From Bradyrhizobium erythrophlei (GTDB lineage: Bacteria; Pseudomonadota; Alphaproteobacteria; Rhizobiales; Xanthobacteraceae): 64,000 nucleotides of DNA. The first letter of the stretch is position 1; each line of letters starts with the position of its first letter. Position numbers and translations under genes: made by a program. Positions 36,111-45,202 of this stretch are shown piece by piece. The stretch lies in assembly GCA_900129675.1 (NCBI GenBank), contig FSRD01000001.1:7243501-7307500 (forward strand), in the 5' to 3' direction. Below the pieces are notes generated by a model, which saw nothing but the letters and a program-made list of their open reading frames with translations, was not told the DNA's origin and searched no databases.

Positions 36111-37406
36111 TTAGTCCTCGTTGTGACCGGCCCCTCGGTCCGGGGCCATTCGCGGCAAGATTATTTGAACGGTAGTACCCGAGCCGAGCTTGCTTTCAAG
36201 CCGGAGCTGTCCCCCCAATCGATCCACAACGATGCTGTGGACGATATGCAGACCAAGACCAGTCGCGCCATCATGTCGGCGTGTGGTAAAAAACGGATCG
36301 AAGGCCCGCCTCTCGACGTCGGGACCCATGCCAAGGCCGTCGTCGGCGAACAGAACCTCTACATGCTCGTGCCCGGACGCGCGAACCGAGACGTCGATGT
36401 TCCCCTTGCGGCGACCGGAGAAGGCATGCGTCATTGAATTGACAGCGAGATTGGTCAGGGCCTGACCGAATGGCCCGGGGTAGCTGTCCATGGCAAGGTT
36501 AGGTTCGCATCTGAGGCTGAGCGCAATGTCGCGGTTTTGCAGCTGCCGCGCAAATTGAGAGAGAACCTGGCCTGCCAGTTCGCTTGCGTCGAATCTTCGC
36601 CGATGGGACTTGGTTTGATCGGGCGCTACCTGCTTGAAGGATTGCACGCGCTCGGCGGCCCGACCGAGATTTGATACCAATTGCGCCGAAGCATCGCCGA
36701 CAAGTTCCACGAACTCGCTCAGAGTTGAACGCCTGAGATCGCCGCGCGCGACTTCGGCAGCGAACAACTCGGCCTTGCGCTGGAGCGTCGAGGCAACAGT
36801 CAGGCTGCTACCGAGTGGACTGTTGATCTCGTGAGCGACACCGGCGACCATTCGGCCAAGCGCGGCAAGTTTCTCAGCTTCGATCAGCGACTCCTGGGTG
36901 TCGCGCAAATGTCGAAGGGCCGTCTCAGCGGCGTCCCTGGCGCTCCGGATTTCCCGCTCAGCGCGCTTGCGTTCAGTAATCTCCTCGGCAGCCACATTGA
37001 CCGCAACGATTTCACCATTTGGCGTTCGCAGTGGATGCCAATAGGTCATCCAGGAGCGCTCCTCGACCTGATCTGCACGTTGTCCCGCGACTTCGATGCC
37101 GATGACAGGTTCTCCAGTTTCGATGATCGAACGCACGATCTGCTCGACGGAATCCGCCAGCGCGGGCACGCAGTCTCTGACAAAACGCCCGAGATGATCC
37201 TCAACAGATATGCCGCAAATCTCGGTAAGGCGCTGGTTGATCTGTAGATATCGGCAGTCACGCGACAGGCAGGCAAGGCCGATTGGGGCGGTGTCATAAA
37301 TCAGTTGCAGAGCGGGCGATTTTGGGAACAGCATCACCTCCGAAGCAGGCGATGATTTCGGTGTGCTCGTCACCAAACTTCCCCGTGGTTGTTGCATCAG
37401 GCGCAT
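36111..37406 (-). CDS. PAS-domain histidine kinase, soluble
   Basis: A 431-residue kinase without membrane helices. PAS domain at about residues 32-145 (LIYDTAPIGLACLSRDCRYL ... NVAAEEITERKRAE), coiled linker, HisKA with phosphoacceptor His192 in VAGVAHEINSPLG, and HATPase_c with N-box NLAVNSMTHAF, G1 DDGLGMG, and GATGLGLHIV. It would sense a cytoplasmic signal and phosphorylate an unlinked regulator, as no response regulator is near. It is divergent from the second kinase; two FixK/FNR boxes lie between them. Confidence 0.92.
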   Translation of the reverse strand: MRLMQQPRGSLVTSTPKSSPASEVMLFPKSPALQLIYDTAPIGLACLSRDCRYLQINQRLTEICGISVEDHLGRFVRDCVPALADSVEQIVRSIIETGEPVIGIEVAGQRADQVEERSWMTYWHPLRTPNGEIVAVNVAAEEITERKRAEREIRSARDAAETALRHLRDTQESLIEAEKLAALGRMVAGVAHEINSPLGSSLTVASTLQRKAELFAAEVARGDLRRSTLSEFVELVGDASAQLVSNLGRAAERVQSFKQVAPDQTKSHRRRFDASELAGQVLSQFARQLQNRDIALSLRCEPNLAMDSYPGPFGQALTNLAVNSMTHAFSGRRKGNIDVSVRASGHEHVEVLFADDGLGMGPDVERRAFDPFFTTRRHDGATGLGLHIVHSIVVDRLGGQLRLESKLGSGTTVQIILPRMAPDRGAGHNED

Positions 37407-37432
37407 GAGATTAGGACCGGTTCCACAGTCGA

Positions 37433-37446
37433 TTGATCTAGATCAA
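37433..37446. promoter_or_regulatory. FixK/FNR-type box 1
   Basis: TTGATCTAGATCAA is a perfect TTGAT-N4-ATCAA palindrome, the binding sequence of FNR and FixK regulators in low-oxygen control. Centre at 37439.5, between divergent kinase genes. Confidence 0.7.
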
Positions 37447-37474
37447 CGATACCCATTGGTTTCCGAAGCGGCCC

Positions 37475-37488
37475 TTGATGAAGATCAA
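37475..37488. promoter_or_regulatory. FixK/FNR-type box 2
   Basis: TTGATGAAGATCAA, a second perfect TTGAT-N4-ATCAA site. Its centre at 37481.5 is 42 bp from that of box 1. If it acts at -41.5 for the leftward kinase, the transcript would start at about 37440, 34 nt before the ATG at 37406. Confidence 0.7.
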
Positions 37489-37620
37489 TTGAGGAAATGG
37501 GCCTTGCCGCCGCTCGGGGTCCGTCAGTGAGCATTGACGACCTATTGGGTCGGCTCCTAGATTGCGATCAAATGTTGAGTTGCAGGCCCGCTTTTTCGGA
37601 TAACGCGCAGAGATATCAGA

Positions 37621-39462
37621 TTGCTAAAGCGGTTAATCACTATTTGCGCTTGTGCTTGCCTTTTGCAGTCAGGGAGTCTGCACGCGACCGAGCACAAGGA
37701 GGTATTGATCGTTCATTCGGTCGGTCGGGAGTTCAGACCCTGGAACGAATATGCCAGACAAATACGCACGGAATTGGATAAGCAGTCTCCGTGGCCGCTG
37801 GACGTACGAGAGCATTCGCTTGAAAGCGCTCGCTCAGGCGACTCCAGTCCGGAGCTGGCTTTTGTTCAATATCTGAGCGCCCTTTACGCCGAGCGCGTCC
37901 CGGACCTGATTGTAGCCGTCGGCGCACCCGCCGCCGCATTCGTTCGGCGGCATAGACAGCAGCTCTTTCCAAAAGCGCCAGCCCTGTTTACGGCAATCGA
38001 CCAGCGCCGGCTCCAGTATTCCGATATTGCCCAGAACGATGCCATTGTCGCCGTCCGCCACGATTTTCGCCTTCTCTTCGAGAGCTTTTTGCGGGTATCG
38101 CCGGATACAAAGATCGTGGCGATGGTAAATGGCAACTCGCCCAATGAATTGTTTTGGCGGGACGAAATTCAGAAAGAGTTGAGGCCTTTGGAAAGCCGGG
38201 CTGATATCAGATGGTATGACAATCTTTCATTTCAGGACATACTAAAACAAACCGCTAATCTTCCGCCACACTCTGCGATCTTCTGGAACACTATGGTCGT
38301 CGATGCGACGGGCGTGCCATATGAAGGCGACCGGGCTCTTACAACTCTCTACGCCACGGCGAATGCGCCGATTTTTACGCATGATGATGCGTTTTTCGGC
38401 CGAGAAATTATTGGTGGGCCCATGCTGTCAGCGCGAGCATTGAGCAGGGAAGCGGGCGCCGTTGCCATACGCCTGCTTGGTGGAGAAAAGCCAGGCAGCA
38501 TTAGAATTGAACCGGTTGGGTATGCGAAGCCAGCATATGACTGGCGTGAAATGCAGCGTTGGGGAATCAGCGAGAGCCGTCTTCCGTCTGATAGCGAAGT
38601 TTACTTTCGCGAGCCGACTGCGTGGGACAAATACCGGACGCAGATCCTGCTTATCTGCGGGTTGATTTTGTTGCAGGGCGGGATGATTTCCGGGTTGCTA
38701 TACGAAAGACGCCGGCGTCAAATCGCCGAAGTACAACTGCGTCAACGCATGACCGAACTGGCCCATGCCAACCGCTATTCGATGGCCGGTGAGCTAGCCG
38801 CGACAATTTCGCACGAACTTAACCAGCCATTGGGCGCCATTCTCGTCAACAGCGAAACGTTGGATGCGATCCTGCAATCACCGGCGCCGGATTTATCAGA
38901 GTTGAGGGAAATAGTTGCCGATATTCGACGCGATGATCAGCGTGCATCTGATGTTATCCGGCACCTGCGAGCCTTGCTGAGAAAGTCACCTCTTGAACTC
39001 AATGATATCGATCTCAATGATCCAGTGCGCGAGACCGTTCAGTTTTTCTCGGCGCTCGCCGTTGCACGAAGCGTCGAGTTGAATAGCTCAGTTGCTCCGA
39101 TTCCAATGCCGGTTAGAGGTAATCGAGTTCAGATTCAACAGGTCATTCTCAATCTCATTGTGAACGCACTGGACGCGATGTCCACGATACCTGAGGATCA
39201 ACGCAGGCTCGCGGTTGTTGGCGCGCGCGTGGACAGGTTTGCAGAAGTGTCCGTTTCCGACACTGGACCGGGCATTCCGCCCGACAAGCTCAAGGAAATC
39301 TTTGATCCATTCTTTTCTACCAAGGAGAAGGGCATGGGCATGGGCCTGTCCATTGCGCGAACCATCGTTGAGGCCCACGGCGGGCAGCTAACGGCGGAGA
39401 ACCGAGCCGGACGCGGCGCGATGTTTCGCATGAGACTACCACTTGCGGCGCTGCGGAAATGA
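37621..39462 (+). CDS. Membrane sensor histidine kinase with ABC_sub_bind-like periplasmic domain
   Basis: A 613-residue kinase. Signal or anchor at residues 3-20, a periplasmic domain at about 25-320 that resembles ABC_sub_bind binding proteins (VLIVHSVGREFRPWNEYARQ, PDLIVAVGAPAAAFVRRH, FTAIDQRRLQYSDI), one membrane helix at about 339-361, HisKA with His398 in ATISHELNQPLGAIL, and HATPase_c with NLIVNALDAM, DTGPGIPPDKL and GMGMGLSIART. Starts at TTG 37621, since no ATG is available after the TGA at 37576. Base composition is visibly more AT-rich than the neighbours, hinting at transfer. No response regulator is adjacent. Confidence 0.9.
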   Translation: MLKRLITICACACLLQSGSLHATEHKEVLIVHSVGREFRPWNEYARQIRTELDKQSPWPLDVREHSLESARSGDSSPELAFVQYLSALYAERVPDLIVAVGAPAAAFVRRHRQQLFPKAPALFTAIDQRRLQYSDIAQNDAIVAVRHDFRLLFESFLRVSPDTKIVAMVNGNSPNELFWRDEIQKELRPLESRADIRWYDNLSFQDILKQTANLPPHSAIFWNTMVVDATGVPYEGDRALTTLYATANAPIFTHDDAFFGREIIGGPMLSARALSREAGAVAIRLLGGEKPGSIRIEPVGYAKPAYDWREMQRWGISESRLPSDSEVYFREPTAWDKYRTQILLICGLILLQGGMISGLLYERRRRQIAEVQLRQRMTELAHANRYSMAGELAATISHELNQPLGAILVNSETLDAILQSPAPDLSELREIVADIRRDDQRASDVIRHLRALLRKSPLELNDIDLNDPVRETVQFFSALAVARSVELNSSVAPIPMPVRGNRVQIQQVILNLIVNALDAMSTIPEDQRRLAVVGARVDRFAEVSVSDTGPGIPPDKLKEIFDPFFSTKEKGMGMGLSIARTIVEAHGGQLTAENRAGRGAMFRMRLPLAALRK

Positions 39463-39527
39463 CTGGCTCTGGCCCGTGGCGGAAATGCTGGAGGTCCGCT
39501 TTCGTTCCGCGTGACCGGGCGTTCCCG

Positions 39528-39749
39528 GGCAGGGAAATTAGACGTAGCTGCCAAATGCCACCGCTGGAATATATCGGACGCCATGCCGATATCATGACCA
39601 TCGCAGGCGGTTTGATCACCTATCGCGATCAGACCAAACCGGCGCTGCGCAATAAACAGGCAGATTTGATCGCGGGTGGCCGGAAAATCCTCAATGATCC
39701 CAACTAGCCGGCCGATTGGGCGTTGAAACTCGGTGGAAAGCCGCCGTGA
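39528..39749 (+). pseudogene. Decayed fragment of an Old Yellow Enzyme gene
   Basis: Seventy-four codons in one frame read GREIRRSCQMPPLEYIGRHA, DIMTIAGGLITYRDQTKPAL and RNKQADLIAGGRKILNDPN, then TAG, PADWALKLGGKPP and TGA. This aligns throughout with the region GKEIKYSYQVPLSEYVRRHA ... ILNNPNWPMDAALKLG of the oxidoreductase at 22220-23404; the TAG replaces the Trp codon. Only this C-terminal piece remains, about 16 kb from the intact gene. Confidence 0.8.
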
Positions 39750-39901
39750 CGAGACCGTAATGATCCGGCAGGGTTTGGCCTTGATCCGACCAAAAAGCCG
39801 TTGTGTGTTTGGCGTCGCCGGGCGAGGCTGCCGATTCATCCGGGTCGAAGCCAGGAATGAAGCCAAGAATAGCGAAAAAATAGCGAGAAGGATCGCGAGC
39901 G

Positions 39902-41239
39902 ATGCGCAAGAACATTACCTTTCTGCTTGGCACGGTTACGGGCGCCTGTCTGACCCTTTTCGTCGCCGGACCGCAGGGGGCGCATCTGATCGGAGCCGCC
40001 ACGGCTGCCGCGCGCGCCGACAACACCTACTCGCAGCTCAATCTGTTCGGCGACGTGTTCGAGCGCATCCGCACCGACTATGTCGAGAAGCCTGACGACG
40101 GCAAGCTGGTCGAGGGCGCCATCAACGGCATGATCTCTTCGCTCGATCCGCATTCGCGCTACATGAATGAAAAGGGCTGGAGCGACATGCAGGAGACCAC
40201 CCGCGGTGAGTTCGGCGGGCTCGGTATCGAGGTCACCATGGAAGACGGCTTTGTCAAAGTCGTAGCCCCGATCGACGATACGCCGGCCTCCAAGGCCGGC
40301 ATCATGTCGGGCGACGTGATCACCGCGATCGACGACGAAGCGATCCAGGGCCTCACGCTCGATCAGGCCGTCAACAAGATGAAGGGCGCGCCCAACAGCC
40401 AAACCCGGCTGAAGATCATTCGCAAGGATGCCGACAAGCCGATCGACGTCGCGATCACCCGCGAAATCATCCGGGTGCGGCCGGTGCGTTACCACACCGA
40501 AGGCGGCGATATCGGCTATGTCAGAATCACCTCCTTCAACGAACAGACCACCGACGGGCTTCGCAAGGCGATCACCGACATCTCGAAGGAAATCCCGCCG
40601 GAGAAGCTCGCGGGCTATGTCATCGATCTGCGCAACAATCCGGGCGGGTTGCTCGATCAGGCGGTTTCGGTCACCAGCACCTTGATGCCGCGGGGCGAAG
40701 TCGTCTCGACGCGCGGCCGCACGCCCGAGGAAACCCAGCGTTTTACCGCGCGGGGTGGCGATCTGACCAAAGGCAAGCCGCTCGTGGTGCTGATCAATGG
40801 CGGCTCGGCATCCGCATCCGAGATCGTCGCCGGCGCATTGCATGATCACAAGCGCGCGACCGTGATCGGGACGCGCTCGTTCGGCAAGGGCTCGGTGCAG
40901 ACCATCATTCCGCTCGGCACCGGCAATGGCGCGCTGGCGCTGACCACCGCGCGCTATTTCACGCCATCAGGCCATTCGATCCAGGCGCTCGGCATCAAGC
41001 CGGATATCGAAGTGCTCCAGGACGTGCCGGACGAATTCAAGACCCGCTCCGAGCTCAAGGGCGAGGCTTCAATGCGCGGGCATCTGTCGGCCGAAGGCGC
41101 CGAGCAGACCGGCTCGCAGTCCTACGTGCCGCCGGAGGAGAAGAATGACAAGGCGCTGATCGCCGCCTTCAACCAGCTTCGCGGCGTCACCGTCAACGCG
41201 GATGCGCCGGTATCGCCGAAGCGGCCGATTCCGAACTGA
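39902..41239 (+). CDS. S41-family C-terminal processing protease (CtpA-like)
   Basis: A 445-residue periplasmic protease. Signal or anchor at residues 5-35, N-terminal helical part (VFERIRTDYVEKPDDGKL), PDZ domain at about 95-185 (GEFGGLGIEV ... TPASKAGIMSGDVITAID) and the S41 catalytic core with the serine in GSASASEIVAG (residues 301-311) and Lys329 in TRSFGKGSV. It would trim C-termini of envelope proteins. The usual partner genes (an M23 peptidase and rppH) are not next to it, so it may be a second copy. Confidence 0.93.
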   Translation: MRKNITFLLGTVTGACLTLFVAGPQGAHLIGAATAAARADNTYSQLNLFGDVFERIRTDYVEKPDDGKLVEGAINGMISSLDPHSRYMNEKGWSDMQETTRGEFGGLGIEVTMEDGFVKVVAPIDDTPASKAGIMSGDVITAIDDEAIQGLTLDQAVNKMKGAPNSQTRLKIIRKDADKPIDVAITREIIRVRPVRYHTEGGDIGYVRITSFNEQTTDGLRKAITDISKEIPPEKLAGYVIDLRNNPGGLLDQAVSVTSTLMPRGEVVSTRGRTPEETQRFTARGGDLTKGKPLVVLINGGSASASEIVAGALHDHKRATVIGTRSFGKGSVQTIIPLGTGNGALALTTARYFTPSGHSIQALGIKPDIEVLQDVPDEFKTRSELKGEASMRGHLSAEGAEQTGSQSYVPPEEKNDKALIAAFNQLRGVTVNADAPVSPKRPIPN

Positions 41240-41248
41240 GGTTCCCGA

Positions 41249-44029
41249 TCAGGCCGTCCGGGCAACGGGTTTGCGCTTTCGTGTCGGGATTGGGCGCGTC
41301 GCCACCGGATTCTGCTGGTGCGTGAACAGTAGCGGCCTGATCTCGGCCGCAGGTTTTGGCGGGCTGAACAGATAGCCCTGCATTTCCGAACAGCCGAGCG
41401 CGCGCAGCAAGTCGCGCTGCTGCCCGGTCTCGACGCCTTCGGCCGTCGTCGTCATGCGGCGTTCGGCGGCGATGTTCACCACCGCCTGCACGATACAGGA
41501 GGAGCCTTCCGGCTCGGCGAGGTCGGTGACGAAGCAGCGGTCGATCTTGATCTTGTCGAACGGGAAGCGCTGCAGATAGCTCAGCGAGGAATAGCCGGTG
41601 CCGAAATCGTCGAGCGCTATCCGCACCCCGATGGCGCGAAGCTGGTGCAGCACGGCCAGCGCCGCGTCGTCGTCGCGGATCAGGACGGCTTCGGTGATCT
41701 CAAGCTCCAGCCGGCTTGCGGCGAGCCCCGACGCTGCCAGTGCCGCGATCACCTTCAACGCCAGCGTGCCGCTCTTGAACTGGACCGGCGAGACGTTGAC
41801 GGCGAGCCGGATATGTGCCGGCCAGCGGGCTGCTTCCGCGCAAGCCGTGGTCAGCACCCACTCGCCGAGCGGATTGATCAGGCCGGTCTCCTCGGCGATC
41901 GGCACGAATTCGGCGGGCGAAATCATGCCGCGCTGCGGATGCCGCCAGCGCAGCAGCGCCTCGCAGCCGGTGATCTCGTTGTTCGCAAGGCCAAGGCAGG
42001 GCTGATAATAGACCTCGAAGCCGCCTTCCAGGATCGCCTGGCGCAGATCCGTCTCCAGGATGCGGCGAGCGCGGACCTGGGCGTCCATTTCCGCTTCGAA
42101 GAAACGATGGGTGCGGCGGCCGGCGGCCTTGGCTGCATACATCGCCAGATCCGCATTCTTCAGGATCTGATCGAGATCGGAACCGTCTTGCGGCGCCAGC
42201 GCGATGCCGACGCTGGCGTCGGTGGTCACCTGATGGCCGTGGCACTCGAACGGGGTGCGGATCGCTTCGAAAATGCGGCCGACGAGCGCGGTGACGTCGG
42301 CGGTGTCCTTGACCCCGGTCTGCACGATGGCGAATTCGTCGCCGCCGAGCCGGGCGACGAAATCGGCGTCCTGGATGCAGCGGCCGAGGCTGGCCGCCAC
42401 CGACTTCAGCAACTCATCGCCGATCATGTGGCCGAGCGAGTCGTTGACGCTCTTGAATTCATCAATGTCGATATAGAGCACGGCCAATTGCCGGTCCGGC
42501 GCGATGTGAGGCAGTTCGCGCTTGAGCTGTTCGTGGAACAAAGTGCGGTTCGGCAAATCGGTCAGCGCGTCGTAATGGGCGAGGTGGGTGATGCGTTCCT
42601 CGGCGCGGCGGCGCTCGGTGATGTCTTCGTGGGTCGCCACCCATCCGCCGTCCGCCAGCGGCTCGTTGACGACCTGAACCGAACGCCCATCGGGCGTCGT
42701 GATGACCATCGAATTCCGTAGCCCGATATCGCGCAACACACGTCTGGCATAGCGGTCGACGTCGCCGGTAAACGATCCCGTGTCTCTTCGATGGGTGATC
42801 ACGTCGCGGAAGCTGCAGCCCGGTTTCACGACCGCGGCCGACAATCCGTACATCTCGATATAGCGGTTGTTGCAAATGACGAGGCGTTGCGAGCAATCGA
42901 ACAGCAGCAGGCCTTGCGTCATGTTGTTGACGGCAGTGTCGAGGCGCTGCTTTTCCAGGGTCAGCCGCTCCTGCGACATCCGGTGCTGCTGCGAAAGCTT
43001 GCGAACGACGAGAAACAGCAAGGCTGTGATGGCGAGAACGGAAAGGCCGGCCACGGCGATCAGGATGGCGATCTGTTCGCGCCAGTCGGCCAGCGCCGCC
43101 TCGGTGGTCGTGGTCGCGACGATCACGATCGGAAATTTGGTCAGTGCGCGCGAGGAGATCACGCGGGCCTTGCCGTCGATCGGGCTGGTCAGGCGCGACG
43201 TGGTTTGGGCTTGCTCGAAGACCTGCTGCTGGCTTGCCGGACCGTTCCTGAAGTTCTTGCCGATCATCTCGTCGACATGCGGATAACGGGCGAGCAGCGT
43301 GCCGTCGCGGTGGTGCATCGCGATCGTAGCCCCCGGTCCGAGCGCCACCGAGGCGAAAAACTTCTCGAAATTGGCCGGTTCGATGCCTCGGCCGATCACG
43401 CCCAGGAATTCGCCGTTTGGTCCGGAGATTTTGCGGGCGATTACCGTGGTCCAGACGCCGGTGATGCGGCTGTAGACCGGTTCGATCAACATCTCCGGCG
43501 ATTTCGGATCCGACTTGAAGGTCCCGAAATAGGCGCGGTCGGCGACGCTGACGGGCGGCACGGGCCAGGCAGCCGAAGCGTTGATCAGGGTGCCGTCGGC
43601 GTCGAAGACGTTGATGCCGCCGACATACGCCAGCGCATCCATCTTGGACTTGAGCATCAGATGGATTTCCTCGCTGGACATCCGATGCTTGTAGTTTTCC
43701 GTCGTGGCGATCCCGCTGGATCGCATGAACGCGATCAGGTCCTTTTGGACGACCTCGAAATCCTCGAGTTGCTGATCGAAATGGCGGGCGAGCAGCAGCA
43801 CGGTATTTTCCAGCTCGCGTTCGCTGTTATGCAGCGCGCGCTCGCGGAAATTGCCGGCCATGACGGTCGCGCCGATCGCAATCGCCACGATCAGCAGCGC
43901 ACCGCCGAGGATCAGCCATCGGATTGGGCCGCCACGGAGGACGGAGGTGATCTTGAACGAAGCGGTACCGGCTGAAAGCATTGAAGGAAATCGCTGCCAG
44001 AAATTCACTGCCGGAAGCAGATTTCTCAC
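41249..44029 (-). CDS. Bifunctional GGDEF/EAL membrane protein with Cache and PAS sensors
   Basis: A 926-residue cyclic-di-GMP enzyme. Membrane helix at about 36-58, a periplasmic dCache-like domain at 60-315, a second helix at about 319-342, PAS at about 362-475, GGDEF at about 480-650 with intact RLGGDEF (561-567), and EAL at about 655-905 with CEALLRWRHP (EAL at 690-692), LDDFGTGYSSL and TAEGVETGQQ. Both catalytic sites look intact, so it can in principle make and break c-di-GMP. PilZ and Tad-pilus genes in this window are possible outputs. The stop is 9 bp from that of the convergent protease gene. Confidence 0.94.
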   Translation of the reverse strand: MRNLLPAVNFWQRFPSMLSAGTASFKITSVLRGGPIRWLILGGALLIVAIAIGATVMAGNFRERALHNSERELENTVLLLARHFDQQLEDFEVVQKDLIAFMRSSGIATTENYKHRMSSEEIHLMLKSKMDALAYVGGINVFDADGTLINASAAWPVPPVSVADRAYFGTFKSDPKSPEMLIEPVYSRITGVWTTVIARKISGPNGEFLGVIGRGIEPANFEKFFASVALGPGATIAMHHRDGTLLARYPHVDEMIGKNFRNGPASQQQVFEQAQTTSRLTSPIDGKARVISSRALTKFPIVIVATTTTEAALADWREQIAILIAVAGLSVLAITALLFLVVRKLSQQHRMSQERLTLEKQRLDTAVNNMTQGLLLFDCSQRLVICNNRYIEMYGLSAAVVKPGCSFRDVITHRRDTGSFTGDVDRYARRVLRDIGLRNSMVITTPDGRSVQVVNEPLADGGWVATHEDITERRRAEERITHLAHYDALTDLPNRTLFHEQLKRELPHIAPDRQLAVLYIDIDEFKSVNDSLGHMIGDELLKSVAASLGRCIQDADFVARLGGDEFAIVQTGVKDTADVTALVGRIFEAIRTPFECHGHQVTTDASVGIALAPQDGSDLDQILKNADLAMYAAKAAGRRTHRFFEAEMDAQVRARRILETDLRQAILEGGFEVYYQPCLGLANNEITGCEALLRWRHPQRGMISPAEFVPIAEETGLINPLGEWVLTTACAEAARWPAHIRLAVNVSPVQFKSGTLALKVIAALAASGLAASRLELEITEAVLIRDDDAALAVLHQLRAIGVRIALDDFGTGYSSLSYLQRFPFDKIKIDRCFVTDLAEPEGSSCIVQAVVNIAAERRMTTTAEGVETGQQRDLLRALGCSEMQGYLFSPPKPAAEIRPLLFTHQQNPVATRPIPTRKRKPVARTA

Positions 44030-44330
44030 ACCCCGGACCCACGCGATGGATACCGCGCCGAGATGGAATTGAAGTTAGCAAGCCTGGTTAACGAAACGTT
44101 AACCGGGTGACGGCTGTGGCCGGCATGCGGGAACCGGATGAAGACGCGAAGCTACCGGGAACGGCAACGCGCCGGATCGTCATCCGCCGGCTTTTGGTTC
44201 CAGCTCGGCAACAGAAAAAATGCCGGGCCTCAGCACCAGGTTTGCGACGAAAAAATCGAAGCCGGGTCACGACGGTCGATCGGCGATCACCCGCGAAGCT
44301 TCATCACGTCGTCTGCGCGAAAGCTTGTCG

Positions 44331-44606
44331 TCACTGCGTGCGGACCGCCGATGAAGCGGAACGGTGTATCCGCGATCGCTTTCCGGCGACGCCGACGGTC
44401 TGACCGCCGGACCATGTGCGGTCGCTCTGTCCCAGGCGGCTGCGATATTCGGGGCTGTTGGGATTGCCCGGGCCCATGTTCTGGCAATTGGCGTCGGGAT
44501 AGTATTGCGCACAATAGCCGGGCTCGTAGATGACCGCCTGCGCCAGCGCCGGCATGGCGAGCACCGAAAAAGCCGTGGCTGCACCGAAAAGCCTGAATAG
44601 CCGCAT
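44331..44606 (-). CDS. Small secreted protein, 91 aa
   Basis: ATG 44606 follows GCGGAGAAACGCC and opens a signal peptide (MRLFRLFGAATAFSVLAMPALAQ split at residue 23). The mature part has two cysteines (YEPGYCAQYYPDANCQNMGP) and a Gly/Ser/Arg-rich tail. An upstream in-frame ATG at 44621 is an alternative. Function unknown. The 300-bp stretch between it and the GGDEF/EAL gene shows nothing else I can support. Confidence 0.55.
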   Translation of the reverse strand: MRLFRLFGAATAFSVLAMPALAQAVIYEPGYCAQYYPDANCQNMGPGNPNSPEYRSRLGQSDRTWSGGQTVGVAGKRSRIHRSASSAVRTQ

Positions 44607-44698
44607 GGCGTTTCTCCGCATGAAGGTGACAAGAGGATAACACCGCAGGCCGGCGCTTAATGCGGATCGTCCCGTCACACCCCCGTGATGGATCTCGC

Positions 44699-45196
44699 TC
44701 AGGCGCGGTAGTGCCCGGACTTGCCGCCCTTTTTCTCGACGAGATGAATGCCCTCGATGCGAACGCCGCGCTCCACCGCCTTGATCATGTCGTAGATCGT
44801 CAGGCACGCGACCGACACCGCCGTCAGCGCTTCCATCTCGACGCCGGTCGGGCCGGTGACCTTGACCGTGGCGCGGACCAGGCAGCCGGGCAATTTCCTG
44901 TCCGGGCTAATGTCCAGCGTGACCTTCGACAGCGCCAGCGGGTGGCACAGCGGGATCAGATCCGACGTGCGCTTCGCGGCCATGATGCCGGCGATGCGCG
45001 CGGCACCCAGCACGTCGCCCTTTTTGGCATTGCCGGAAACGATCAGTTCGAGCGTCGCCTTGCTCATGACGACACAGCCTTCGGCGACTGCCATTCGTTC
45101 GGTCGCGGGCTTGGTCGAGACGTCGACCATCCGCGCTTCGCCGGACGCATCGATATGGGTGAGGGCGGATCCGCCTTTGGACGATTTTCGGGCCAT
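44699..45196 (-). CDS. moaC: Cyclic pyranopterin monophosphate synthase
   Basis: A 165-residue MoaC, the second step of molybdenum cofactor synthesis. Conserved LTHIDASGEARMVDVSTKP, SDLIPLCHPLALSKV, EMEALTAVSVACLTIYDM and VEKKGGKSGHYRA are all present. It starts 6 bp after the trpC stop and is the last gene of the trpD-trpC-moaC run. Confidence 0.96.
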   Translation of the reverse strand: MARKSSKGGSALTHIDASGEARMVDVSTKPATERMAVAEGCVVMSKATLELIVSGNAKKGDVLGAARIAGIMAAKRTSDLIPLCHPLALSKVTLDISPDRKLPGCLVRATVKVTGPTGVEMEALTAVSVACLTIYDMIKAVERGVRIEGIHLVEKKGGKSGHYRA

Positions 45197-45202
45197 CTTC
45201 TT

